Below, piece by piece: positions 1-11,429 of a DNA stretch of 64,000 nt. Origin of the DNA: Protula sp. h YS-2021 (Eukaryota > Annelida > Polychaeta > Sabellida > Serpulidae); assembly GCA_949752745.1 (NCBI GenBank), contig OX457031.1, positions 53,474,303-53,538,302 on the forward strand. Reading direction: 5' to 3'. Made by a program: the position numbers and the translations under genes. Within the stretch, counting starts at the first letter, position 1; each line of letters opens with the position of its first letter. Below the pieces are notes generated by a model that worked only from the letters and a program-made list of their open reading frames with translations, was not told the origin of the DNA and did not search any database.

Positions 1-2810
1 CGGTACCTAAACACTTGCAATTCTTATCACTTATTTTTAAACAAAGTAATAGGAAAATTTCATGACTGTCTCACACCTCCCTGGTATTGTTAGTGATGTA
101 CAACAGTCTACTGATAGGGATTCATTTAGATAAATATTTGCTTGCACAGGTGAAGACCAGTCTTGCATCGCACTCCGAATCCGTTCTTTGAGGGAGGGGC
201 CTGGCATGGTACACGTTGAAATTAAAACGTTAAAACACTACCTAAAGGCAATAGAGATGGCAGTAATTTTTCAACTTCAAAGTTTTTTCTCGAACAAATG
301 CATCTTGGTCTCAATATTATTACCCTTGCAAGAGGATACGAATTGCAGATTTCTGTTGACATTCATACTATCATTTTGTCTTCGGATTTATAAGTGCGTT
401 ACATAAACCAGAGACATTTGCTAATCCTATTTCTTAATGTTATCCATATTTTACATGCAGCCATTTCTAGCCACAGGCGTAGGTATAACATTCTGCTAAT
501 TGCTCAACCAAGAAATATAATAGCGCCCAGAATGAAACGCATTCGACATTCTCTGAAGGCGCCAATCTAGCGATGTTACTTTTAAACAAAATAGGAAATA
601 CATTATCGACAAGCTGTTTCACTCCACCCTTTACGCTTGCCTTTACAATAAACAAAAGATACTTAGAAAATATCTCTTTTATAAAATGACTCAGAATTAC
701 TTTACATTGTTTTGGGGTAATACAAAACAAGACAAAACATATGACAAGCCCGATGATCTGTTCAATGGAAGGGTTAGGCATGATCTGTACCTATATTATT
801 AGTACAAGACATCTCAGAAAAGAGGTGTGAGTGAAGATACTTCATTAAATTAATGAAATAAGGGATTTCTAAGATTATTGTTAAATGATACAATAGAGTT
901 TAATATACATTCAGTGACGGCATCCTTTACTTTTTATTATCTGTAGGTATGTAGACTACATGAAATGATTACCGGTGGAAATAATAAGCTTGTTCGTTTA
1001 ATCAAGCGGGCTGGTTTAGCGCTATTCGCGGTATTTTTCATGAAGCTCGGTCTAAATGATTTTTATTGAGAATAGTATGGCTCTGCAATGTAACTTTCAA
1101 TTCATTAAACGCCTCATTTCAAATATAATTTTATTGCAGACTGTCTACACCCTACAAGGTTCGTTCTTTGGCCTTTAACAGGAATATACCCAATTCTGTA
1201 GAATAACACTTGAAATTTTGAAAAGAAGAGCACTTACTTCATTGACTGTTTAACAGATATATTTCCATCACTTTAATTATCACATACTCAAAAATCAAGA
1301 TATGATATATCTAATATATGACAGCTAGATAAGCACAAGAATGTTGTCCTTTGTTCTCGGTTGCAATTGTGGCCAGCTGATCTACAATTAACATTTTAAG
1401 AGGTTATTGGAAAGTAGTCTAAACCACTAGTATCTATTACCACCTCCTACAGACGAGAGCCAATAATTAAAGGTTCTAAGTGGCAAAACTGGGTGTAGAC
1501 AAGTAACTTACACTACAACCATTCCATGTACAACGGTGCCACAACGGTAAAGTTGTACCGAAACCTTGCAAATGACATGCGATACATCAACACTATTGAT
1601 GTATGTCTTACAGTTCTAAATAAAATACATTTATAGATGCTTTAAAAGGTCGCAAGAAAGTAATTTCTATAAAGTGGCTTGAAAATATTGCCTGGCGTAT
1701 TTTTTTTACAAATGGTCAAAAAATGATTTACCTTTTGAAAATAAAAAATATGTCTAATATATCGAGTATAACTACGTGAAAGAAAAAGTATCATTTTTTA
1801 ATCACTCACAAGTTCATTCATTCATGTTAAGGTCTACCGCACTGCTTGAATAAAAATTCAGAAGACAAAAGGCGAAGTCACCTTTGAGCCTTACGAAAAA
1901 GAATCTTTCTTAATGTATTTTTTGCCTAAACCTGAAGCATTCAAGCAATCAGAGAAATATCTTATGTTCTTACGGAAAGCCCTTTAGAAAAGTCACTTGA
2001 TAAATGCCAATTAATTAGATAAATCGATAAACAAAATATTAAAAAGCAAAACAACATATTTTTTGTATCCCGTGCTGATGTTGGTGATTAATGAGGATCC
2101 CAGCACAAGTAGCTCAATAAAATTTAACCAAATAATATTTGTCACGCTAGTGCGAAAATATAGAAAGCAGAAATTTCTAACCTTTATTAAATGTCCCAGC
2201 CTTATTTCTAGACATAATAATTAACTGTCTTTTCATATAAAAGGGAAAAGCCAAGAACTATTGTCAAACCAAAGAAAATCACAGAATTAAGTCGAAAGGT
2301 TCGGCTCAAAGCAAATCAAGAAAGAAAAAACAAGCAGACTCAAGGCTTGTCATTATTATTTAAGTCGCACTGTATATCATGTAAAGTTGCTGTTGACGCT
2401 CTCACCGCAATCATTTTTAAATAATGCTGTTTAGTTTAATTTTAGGTTATCGAGAACATTACAGTTTGGCTGGACTGCACTTCCATCGACGCGAACGAAA
2501 AAAGGGTATATTTTGCATTTCTTTCACTCGTGGTGTCTTGTCAAATGCGCTTGGTTTTTAATCCTTCAACCGCTAAAGAAGGACCTCGCCTCTCCTACTT
2601 GCAATAATCTAAAATATGTTATTCAGAATTCTTTTGTTTATTTACATCCTAAATTAATGGTAAGTTAAGGGCTGACGTTTTCATACACGTGAGATTATAG
2701 AAATTGTAAGAAATTTCTTAATAATTCTTAAGCATTTTGCTTATCCGTTTTTGCTTTTATGGTTCTTCACTATCGGTTCAAGTAATGTGATAGACCTTTA
2801 TATGATAGGG
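1..2810. other. AT-rich stretch with no recognisable gene
   Basis: About 2.8 kb of AT-rich DNA with stop codons in all frames at short intervals. The longest open frame is 104 codons on the - strand (467-781). It is hydrophobic and I do not recognise it; codon use and lack of splice context make it more likely chance. No RNA gene, tandem repeat or terminal inverted repeat was seen. Confidence 0.6.
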
Positions 2811-2815
2811 GATAT
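2811..2815. repeat. Target-site duplication, left copy (GATAT)
   Basis: GATAT directly abuts the left LTR and is repeated at 7693-7697 directly after the right LTR. Five-base duplications are usual for Gypsy integrases. Confidence 0.9.
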
Positions 2816-2974
2816 TGTTGTGTTATTGAATGATGCGACTAGATTTATGTTCAAACCTTTATTTACATCTGAACCATTCTGGTTATTACGTCACATGGTC
2901 ACATGACCAGATAGAACACATTCAGTAAACAATACCCAAGGGTGGATAGTTGTAACACTATCAATAATATTACA
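2816..2974 (-). repeat. 3' LTR of the Gypsy element (left copy)
   Basis: 159 bp, starting TGTTGTG and ending TTACA on the + strand. On the element's own strand it is the downstream LTR. It differs from the right copy by four substitutions (near positions 2852, 2873, 2914 and 2935). Confidence 0.95.
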
Positions 2975-2986
2975 TCTCCTTTTCTT
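2975..2986 (-). other. Polypurine tract of the Gypsy element
   Basis: On the - strand the 12 bases just upstream of the 3' LTR are AAGAAAAGGAGA. An uninterrupted purine run at this position is the usual plus-strand priming site. Confidence 0.75.
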
Positions 2987-3623
2987 AAACAAAAAAAGGA
3001 TTAGATACTGCTTTACTGAGACAATACAAGACTTTATTTCATGCGAAGAATACTTACTAAACTTTCAATACTTTTTAAGCATTTTACTGGTTTGAATTTT
3101 ACACAATAAATATTTAAAAGATAAAAAAACATAATAGTAGAAAGAACATTAAGAAGCATAAGCAGGGAAAATACTTTACTCAATTCTGACTCACCTATTT
3201 TTTTTACTTCCGGTGTCGGTTGTGTGATGAGTCTATGAAATGGGCGACAATTGCTATAACAATATATACAATATGAACTAACTTGTTTTAAAACACTAGA
3301 TTAATAAAAAGAATAAATAAGTGATATACCTATATGCGAACTGGATATCAATCGCTGACTAAGAGAATTATTTACGCAAGCGGTTAATATCCAACTGTAT
3401 TTTCCAGAGTCCATTCGATAGTTCAAAATTTGTTTACCAGTTGAACTTATCGAGTCTCTGCGTTGTCCTTCCTGACCTCGTAGTGAACGATGTTTTCTCT
3501 CCGTTATCTTTGGTACCAGTATTAGGTTCAATGTTTTTCTTGTCCAACAGTTTTTAATGTTTCGGTTTTGATTAACCTGAGAACTATCTGAGCTCTTACA
3601 CCGGCTGGTCTGATTTTGCGCTT

Positions 3624-4500
3624 CTAACCCGAAGTTTTTTCACTGTTTTGATTGGGAAGAGGAAGGGCAATTAATGCGTTTCGATTTCTACGAAAGGTGT
3701 CCCTAAGTGGAGATGGGCAACTGACTTTTACCTTATAAGATCTTTGATTCTCTGGAAGCTGTTCTGAGATTACCCCCTCCTTTCCGTTTTCTCTAATACG
3801 AACTGGTTGACCTGGAACTATTTGTGACAGGGGTTTAGCACTGTGTTTTCTGTCATGATAGAATTTCATATTCTGCTTGTAAACTTCTTCTTTTCTGCGC
3901 ATGTCCTCCGGCTGTGAGCGGGGTGTCAGCAGGTGTGGGGCTGCTGGTAATGTTGTTCTCAGCCGTCTGCCGAATAAAAGTTCAGCAGGGCTTTATCCGT
4001 TATGGATGGGAGTTGATCTATAATTGAGAAGTGCTATGTACGGATCGTTATTTTTCTTAAAGGGTTTTTGAATGTTTTTACCGCTATTTCTGCACACCCA
4101 TTTCCGCTCGCGTGAGTTGGCGAAGATGTTAAATGGAGAAAATTGTACTCCTTACTAAATTTCGCCATTGCACTGTTTTGTAGTTGTCCGCCATTGTCGG
4201 ACATTTCCGGAATTCCATGTCTGGCAAAAAATTGATTTGAGGTGATTTACTATAGCATCTGCATTTTGACCATCTTAAAGTAGAGCAATTTCCAAATACC
4301 TGGAATGGTAATCCACCACTACTAAGTAGGTCGTACCTCGAAGCTCACATAAATCGCAAGCTACCTTCTGCCAAGATCTGTCCGGAAGTGGGGTTGGTTC
4401 CAATGGCTCCACAGTTTTAGGCTGCTGCCTAATACAGGTCAGACAATTTTTGACCATGTCTTCAATCTGTTTTGATAGGCCAACCCATCAAACTGAAGTT
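3624..4500 (-). pseudogene. Gypsy integrase, interrupted
   Basis: Catalyses insertion of retrotransposon cDNA. Pieces in - strand order: the end of the zinc-binding part (NCLTCI near 4440), the core with a first aspartate in ACDLCE, a second in SDNGGQ (about 4190) and a glutamate in NGCAEIAV (about 4105), then a basic C-terminal part at 3624-3902 with a KFYHDRKHSA motif. The D, D and E positions are still present, but frameshifts and stops separate the pieces (the 4275-4457 and 3624-3902 frames do not join). It lies directly upstream of the polypurine tract and 3' LTR. Confidence 0.85.
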
Positions 4501-4708
4501 CTTGCTCTTTCTCGGCATTTAGTGATGCCATGATGGCTGTCGTGTATACGATCTAAAATTTCAAGACGCATTGAGGACGAAATGACTATTCTGCTGTCCT
4601 TCAGTAGGAGGCCATCTTGAATGGAGTACTCCGCAGCAAACTGCATATAAGGGAGTAAAATAGTTGGAACTTGACTTTTATGAGGCCAACCTTCCTAAGT
4701 GTACAACA

Positions 4709-5508
4709 TTATTCTTGTGCACACTTCATCTTCATGTTGAAGTTCGCGAACTTTCTTTCAGTGATGGGAAGAACTTCAATTACCTGCTTGACAAATGCTT
4801 CCGTTTCCTCAGCTAAGTTCGTTTTGTCTTCTTCTGTTGTGGACAATGGAGCACCTCTCAGGGTATCCGGAGTGTACATTTCCTTACCTGGTAAATGTTG
4901 TATGGTGAATCTGAACCGCATGAGCCTGATTTTGAATCGAATTATCCTAGGGGGTATTTCTTCAAGCCTTTTTTTGGCAAGTAAAGTCACCAACGGGCTT
5001 ATGGTCAGTGACTAACGTGAAATGTAAGCCTAAGACATACTCAGCAATTTTTTCACAACCCCAGGTCAAGGCCAAAGCCTCTTTTTCGTTTTATGCATAC
5101 CGTCGCTCACAATCTGCTAGACTTCTACTTGCGTATGAGACAGGTCTACATTCACCTGTAGTTGGCTCTTTTTGCAGAAGAACTGCACCTAGCCCAAATG
5201 ATGAGCTGTCAGCCATGATTCTTGTTTCGTGTTTGACACTGTATGTCTTCAGAGTGTTTGGAGAACTGAGTTCCTCTTTGATTTTCTCCAGAGCTATTTG
5301 CTGTTGTTTACCCCATGACCAATCATTTTCCTTTATGAGGAGTTCATGCAATGGCTGTGTCATGTTGGCGAGATCTGGGATACACTTACCCAATTGGTTT
5401 GCCATTCCTAAAAAACGACGTAGCCCTGTTATATTTGTGGGTGCAGGCATGTGTGTGATAGCCTTTATCTTGCTGTCATCTAGCAAAATACCACTAGGAC
5501 CAATTTAA
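4709..5508 (-). pseudogene. Gypsy RNase H and RT connection domain, interrupted
   Basis: The frame 5091-5486 holds the end of the reverse transcriptase (thumb/connection, with GLRRFLGMANQ) followed by the start of RNase H (IMADSSSFGLGAVL, where the aspartate is a metal-binding residue). The RNase H remainder continues at 4709-4993 in another frame. An in-frame stop lies at about 5507, right after the FVGH motif, separating this from the RT palm upstream. RNase H removes the RNA strand of the hybrid during cDNA synthesis. Confidence 0.85.
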
Positions 5509-6172
5509 TGCCCTACAAAGCTTACCTCTGTGTTGTGGAATTCACACTTGCTTGGGTTTAGTGTGATTCCCGCATTTTGTAACTTCTCCAAAACCGGAAC
5601 TAGGGCTTGTTGGTGTGACGCAATGTCTTTGCTGTCCACCAATATATCGTGAATTTGAATATTGACATGTGGTTGTTGTCCCACAATATCGTGTATAACC
5701 TCCTGGAATACCTCTGACCCACTCGAAATACCAAATGGAAGGCGTAAAAAGCAATATCTATCAAATGGTGTGATGAATTGAGTTAGCCCCTGCGATTCTC
5801 AGCAAGTTTGATCTGATAAAAGGAGCTATTTGCGTCAAGTTTTGTGAATATTTTCGCGTCCTGTAACTTAGCGAGTGTTGATTGGACTGTGGGAAGTTGA
5901 TACCTGGGACGTATTACGTATTTGTTTAGTTGAGTTAAATCGACGCAAATGCGTACTTCTCCCGTTTTTGGTTTTGGAACCACCACCATCCCAGCGCAGC
6001 AAGGTGAAGTCTCGTTTGGTTCGAGACGTCGAATTATCCCTTGCTGTACCATGTCATCTAACGCTGTTTTAACCTTGGGCAACAATGGATGAGCAACCCT
6101 TCTTGGTGTATTTATTGCAAATGGCTGCGCATTCGGCTCGATTTGTATTTTGTACTCGAAATCTTTTATCAT
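5509..6172 (-). pseudogene. Gypsy reverse transcriptase, damaged active site
   Basis: The fingers and palm occupy 5783-6172: a VVPKPKTGEVRICVDLTQLN stretch is typical, and the motif A aspartate is present in KLDANSSFYQI. Downstream, near 5630-5660, the frame reads IHDILVDSKD at the place of the YxDD box. The first of the two catalytic aspartates is therefore a histidine, a single-base type change. A frameshift near 5780 separates the two parts. With the stop at about 5507 this RT cannot be active as it stands. Confidence 0.85.
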
Positions 6173-6348
6173 CCCTAATCCTGAAAATAATTTTGGGGAA
6201 CTTTTCCAGGATATTTTGTTTAAAATCGGATGAAGTTATTGTACTCGCAATGCTGACAAATTGCAATTTACTGATTGCAGGTTTGCCCAGTGAGATTGTG
6301 GCCAAATTTTTGACGACATAAAAATTTTCTGAACAAGCCTTGTTTGAT

Positions 6349-6822
6349 TTAGTGACACATCGCGCCAAGTACCTGTAAGGGCTCAGAATTTGCACCTATC
6401 AGAACCTTTTCTGGACGTTCCAGTTGAGCTACTCGATTGTATAAATCAAAACTGATTACCGATACATCTGCTGCGGTGTCTATTTTGAACAAAACCGGAT
6501 GTTGATTTGCCGTTACATCTAGCATAAACTTATCGTCATTGTCCTTGATATGAACAGCCCCTAAGAACTGCTCTCCACTGCCCTGTACATGGAATGGAAC
6601 TGGGTCGATGTCCTGAAAGTGGTCTTCATCCCTCACTTCGTGAATGCGTTTCTGTTGCTTGATTCTGCAGACAAGCGCCCAGTGCCCCTTTTTCTTGCAG
6701 AAGCTGCACGTAGAATATTTCCTGGGGCAATCTTGTTTGGAATGTTTGTTTTCACCCCACCAGTGGCATGGCGGTTGTTGTTGTTGTTGTTGTTGATGAT
6801 GACGTCTTGGCGCTGCACGCGA
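6349..6822 (-). pseudogene. Gypsy zinc knuckles and protease
   Basis: Same - strand frame as gag but after a stop at 6823-6825. A short CAA repeat (about 6776-6797) reads as poly-Gln. Two CCHC knuckles follow. The second (CSFCKKKGHWALVC) is intact, but the first reads CHWW where a second cysteine is expected. The retropepsin-like protease follows at 6349-6636 with IDTAADVSVIS; its active-site aspartate is present, but the usual glycine of the DTG triad is alanine. The knuckles bind genomic RNA and the protease cleaves the polyprotein. Confidence 0.8.
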
Positions 6823-7467
6823 TTAGTGATTGGTTTTTACTGGTTTTTGTGTCTTTGAGTCCCTGTGGAATGGTTGTTTGCGTACCATATTGGCTTGAGC
6901 GGGATTGAATGTGTTTAAATGCGCAGACTGTCTTTGGACGGCTTCCCGTGTTCGTGCCTTGTCTATGGCGTCTTGAAGTTTCAGATCTTTCTCACTCTGC
7001 AACTGTTCTGATAACTTTTTGTCTCTGATTCCAGCAACAATGCGATCACGTAACAGTTCCTCTTTCATGGCGCCATAATTACACTTTTCAATCTGGATCC
7101 ACAAGTCTTTTATGAAGTTGTCTACCGTTTCATCAATTCCTTGACAACGATTACTAAATTTGACACGTTCAAACACCAGGTTTTTCTTCCCACTGAAGTG
7201 AGATTCAAATCTGTTTTTCACTGTTTGGTACGATTTCATCTCATCACTGGATAACTGAAAACTGGTTAAAATGTCTTCCGCTTCGATACCCATGCAGTAC
7301 ACTAGGGTGTTTACTTTTTCTTCATCATCAGTTATTTTGACAGTAGCTAGATACCGCTCAAAACAAGTATGCCATCGACCCAACTCCTCTGGCTTCTTGA
7401 AATCGAACGTTTGAGGGGCGGGAATTGCGTTTGTTGCCATTTCTTCTGTTTGTGGCGTTGAGTGCAC
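6823..7467 (-). pseudogene. Gypsy gag (capsid) open frame
   Basis: A 214-codon open frame that starts about 65 bases inside the 5' LTR. It has the retrotransposon gag fold signature: a DDEEKVNTLVYCMG stretch, then SHFSGKKN, a VDNFIKDLW helix and RDRIVAGIRDKKL. This matches the PF03732-like gag of invertebrate Gypsy elements with a K02A2.6-type pol. It would form the particle shell. It ends at a TAA directly before the zinc-knuckle segment, probably a premature stop, because the same frame carries on into knuckles and protease. Confidence 0.85.
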
Positions 7468-7513
7468 TAAATTTGCAAGTGAGTTGAATCACTGGTCCTA
7501 CATATCTCTTTAG

Positions 7514-7533
7514 CGTGGTCACCGCTGCCACCA
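7514..7533 (-). other. Primer-binding site of the Gypsy element
   Basis: On the - strand the bases right after the 5' LTR begin TGGTGGCAGCGGTGACCA. TGG pairs with a tRNA 3' CCA end, as expected for a first-strand primer site. I cannot name the tRNA without a search. Confidence 0.7.
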
Positions 7534-7692
7534 TGTTGTGTTATTGAATGATGCGACTAGATTTATGTTGAAACCTTTATTTACATCTGAGCCATTCTGG
7601 TTATTACGTCACATGGTCACATGACCAGATAAAACACATTCAGTAAACAATACTCAAGGGTGGATAGTTGTAACACTATCAATAATATTACA
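7534..7692 (-). repeat. 5' LTR of the Gypsy element (right copy)
   Basis: 159 bp, matching 2816-2974 at 155 positions. It is followed by the GATAT duplication at 7693-7697. As the element's upstream LTR it should hold the promoter. Confidence 0.95.
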
Positions 7693-7697
7693 GATAT

Positions 7698-8565
7698 GTC
7701 GTAGAATTCAATGTTTTCATGCAACAAGAGTAATGCGTAACTATTCATTTTAAGTTCACAATTAAAATAAAAAGGAGCATAAACCGAGACTCGAAGACGT
7801 CTTATACGGTCATCCTACTTACGTATGATACGATACAGATTAAACAACAGAGCAAATTGCTAGAAATAAGAAATTTTTTCTTGAGTGTCTGGGGGTATCC
7901 ATTTTGGAGCTCTATGAAATTTTTAGGTGAAAGATGTCTTAGAAGTTGTGTTTTATTTACATTAATTTTATACTGCAGATCAGCAATAATGGCGCATGAG
8001 AAGCATTAGCCAGCGATCAGTAAGCAGTATGGGCTTGCTTAACAGATCAATGTTTGTTTTGGGTGGCGTGTTGCACGAGGTAAGAAAAATCAATGTGTGT
8101 CATTGGGGGCAAGACAGAATGCATAAAACGACATGCGATTAGGCACTCTAATATCAGTTTCAAAGGTAGAATTGTCGGAAATATAGGTGTAAGTGGTTGA
8201 TTAGTTTCTCTGACCGTTATAATTTTTAAATCCCGTTATGGACCTACCCAGTCCATTATATTACATTTCTCATCGATTCTTAACTGCCTTTCCTTCCTCT
8301 TTTTAGCTCAGTTCAGAATGTTTGAATCTATTTACCATCAGATTTTTCAGAGAAACGAGATCGGCGAACTTTTCTAACTGCCAAACTTATTTGATCTTTC
8401 AAATTACTTTTATTTATACTTTTACTTTCACTTAATATTCTTTCGTTTTTACAGATGCGGTGTTTCTGATTTAAGTAGTTTTTTGGGTGGGAAGGGAGGT
8501 CTATAGTCTTTGCGGTCTTCAGCCGACCATCCCTATCGTTTTGAAGACCAAGAGCCCCTCTCCCA
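7698..8565. other. No gene seen between the Gypsy element and the TTGTCA element
   Basis: AT-rich unique-looking DNA. The 111-codon frame at 8328-8663 (-) runs into the repeat motifs on the right and has no recognisable domain. Confidence 0.5.
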
Positions 8566-9375
8566 CACACATAATATGCCTTTGTCAAGAATTTGTCGAA
8601 AAGTTGTCGAACTGACAAGAGACTGACTAATTTGCCTTGTCCATTTGACGATGCCCAATTCAACGAATTCCAATCAAAAATTTGTCAACACTTTGTCATA
8701 AATATGTCATTAATTCGTCAGTTTACAGCTTGTCATTAATTCGTCATGCTAATAATTCGTCAATAACTCGTCAGAAACTTGTCATTTCGAAATTGTCAGT
8801 TTGTCAAAAATTCGTCAAAATTTCGTCAAATTGATTGACGACCCTAAACTCGTCAACCTGACCATGCCTAACTCAACAATGTAAATTTGTCAAAAATTTG
8901 TCTTTGTCACTGACTTGTCATTTTCTTGTCATGTATTTGTCAAATCCTAATTTGCAGTTTGTCAATATCTTGTCACAAATTCATCAAAATATCTTTGACA
9001 AGTGATTGACGAACTATTCGAATTAAGAATATTAGACGAAATAATTACGATTTGAAAACATTTAGATTCACACCATTGTCTAAGGACATTGTGGCCAGCC
9101 AAGTTCAAGTTAATCAAGTATAATAAGAATGTTCAGGGACCTTGTTACCAGCCCCAAACATTAATATCTAATTATACTAGAGTGGCCAGTGCACACCAAC
9201 ATCAGAATACCCGAACATGTCAAACTCTTTTATTAGGCAGTCATTGTTTTTTTTGTTTTAGTCAACAAAAGCAAATGTTAGCCCGTCCCCACCCCCTCCC
9301 CTGCCATCCTTTTCCACCGCCTGCCTCTCCTGTTTACAAAGTTTTGCAATTTTGTACTATTTAAGAATTAAGACT

Positions 9376-9472
<97 letters not shown>

Positions 9473-11037
9473 TATGTGTATGGGAACATGTTTAGCCATG
9501 TGGAATGTGCGACTATAAACTGAGCTTATACTCTACGTCCTTTTTATCCGGATCTGGAAGGTGGTCACTGTAAAAGTTTTACTGTAAGTCTTTTTCATCC
9601 GGGTCACGACAAGCAGGTCTTAGTGTTTGTCTTTTCATCTGATTCCGGAAGCAGATGGGTAAAAACAGGTTTTCCTGTACGTCTTTTTATCTTGAAGCTT
9701 GTGGCTCGTAAGGAGTTATACCCTGGTATTTTTATCCGAGACATGTGCAAGAAGGTTGCCACGTCGGCAATTCCCTATTTCATTGGTTTTGATAACCGTC
9801 ACCCCCCCCCCCCCCACTTCTATCTAATGATCTCAACCCTTATTCCCTTACCTCTTTCACTGTTTGGGACCGTACCCAAAGTGTACTTACATCAGCAGAA
9901 AAGGCACAGAAAGGTATCCTTCTTACTGAGGATCCATTGAGCCAACTTTTTGCGACAGTTATCCAAGTACTCAACAAGTATTTCCTTAAAGATTCACCTG
10001 AGAATTGTGGGAGTAACATTTTGAAAATGCCCCGAAAAAATTAAAAATAATCAAAAGGCATATTTTCAAGACATTCAAAAAAATCTGAATGTGCCTTTTG
10101 ATAATTTTGATGAAATCACGAATATTATAATGATATTGTGACAAAGAGGATTTTTTACTCATTTCGATAGCTGATTTTTGATGATCTATTATATAAATAA
10201 AATTCTTATATTTTTTATTTATTAACTGATATTATTTATTTATTGATTTTTGAAATGACGACTGAATGGGGTTTCTTTCTAAAAGATTAAGCTTTAGGGG
10301 CAGAAGCATCGTAAGGCATAAAATTCCCAGGGCAGTCCTTTCACATCAAATTGGTCAGGTTGACGAACTTGTGACAAGTTTCCGACAATTTTATGACAAT
10401 TTGTTGACAAGTTTTGCAGTATTGTAATAATAATATATTGCACATGGCGGTTTACTTACGAACGCATAAGCTGCCGATTTTGATATTTATACCATCAGTT
10501 GTTATTTTGATAGTTATACCATCAAGTTTTGTTATATCAAACACTAAAATAATCGAATCCATTCACCCTGTTTGATGACATGCCAGTAAGTACACAATAT
10601 ACATTATCCATTGCAACATTGGGCGATACTACAATTTTCACAAATTTCACAAGCATTTTACAAACATCACAACTTATTTCAAAACATGCAGAGAATATGA
10701 TGTGTGCACTTACAACATGGTTTATCCAATAAACATGTTTTTAAGACGTGATAATTTGAAACTTCCAGTAATATTCATTAAAACCTAAGAAATCTCAAAA
10801 AGGATGTCCGCGTGTTTTCACTTGTTTTGAAAAGGATGTGACGTCATGGTGACGCAATACTTGACAAATTTGTGACAAGTTTCTGACAAGATAGCGACAA
10901 GTGTTTGTCAATGTGTGACGAGGCATTGGTCAGAAACTTGTCAAGACCCTGACGAGGTCAAACTTCTCAAACTGGCAATCAACTGATAAGTTCTTGACAA
11001 ACTACTGACAAAGTGTGACGACTCAAAATTATGTGTG
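8566..11037. mobile_element. Candidate DNA transposon with TTGTCA-packed ends
   Basis: Two zones, 8575-9015 and 10345-11030, are saturated with the hexamer TTGTCA or its variant TCGTCA (left mostly direct, right mostly the complement TGACAA), often 10-20 bases apart. The outermost bases form a short inverted repeat: CACACATAAT at 8566 and ATTATGTGTG ending 11037. Motif arrays inside both ends are typical of transposase binding in non-autonomous DNA elements. No clear target duplication flanks it, and no transposase frame lies between (9089-9940 holds only short frames plus a TA microsatellite). It could be one element or two related repeats in opposite orientation. Confidence 0.5.
9379..9470. 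repeat. (TA)n microsatellite, about 46 copies
   Basis: An uninterrupted alternation of T and A over about 92 bases. Confidence 0.98.
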
Positions 11038-11429
11038 CAGTTTGCTTTATTACGCTGATTTACCGTTCGCACCAATCCACTGAAACCTTTGATTCATGTA
11101 AAGGCTAACAATGTAGAAATTTTGCTATGTTTCCCAATGCTTCACTTCACTTAGGAGAAGAGAAATAGCTCTCCAGTTGTAGATTGCGAATGTTTGATCC
11201 CTTACAATCCATACCACTGTGGTGACACTGCAGACCATTGTTTATTTCCGGTTTAAATTTTCTTCAAAAAAAAAAAAAAGTGAGTGACCGTAAAACCGTA
11301 ACGTCTGTCTTATGCATCTGTCGACTTGACGAAGTGATACGCACTTAGTATTAAGACCAACGTTGACGTTTGTTCGGCTACCCGCCACATTATGCCACCC
11401 TGCCATACCCGTAAAACAGCTCAAAGTCA

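Larger units (their letters stand above)
2816..7692 (-). mobile_element. Gypsy/Ty3-type LTR retrotransposon, near full length, inactivated
   Basis: A 4877-bp element reading on the - strand. Two 159-bp LTRs begin TGTTGTG and end TTACA. They are bordered outside by the same 5 bases, GATAT (2811-2815 and 7693-7697), a target-site duplication. The LTRs differ at 4 of 159 positions, so the insertion is not very recent. Between them, in - strand order, lie gag, zinc knuckles, protease, reverse transcriptase, RNase H and integrase, the Gypsy (not Copia) order. Stops and frameshifts break the coding region several times. No envelope-like frame follows the integrase. The gene order and motifs are seen in the sequence; the assignment to Gypsy follows from integrase lying downstream of RNase H. 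Confidence 0.95.

Noticed and set aside
467..781. 104-codon hydrophobic frame as a membrane-protein gene
   Set aside because: AT-rich DNA often gives hydrophobic frames; no homology is recognised and no supporting signals are seen.
8328..8663. 111-codon frame next to the TTGTCA element
   Set aside because: Partly built from the repeat motif itself, with no domain and no splice context.
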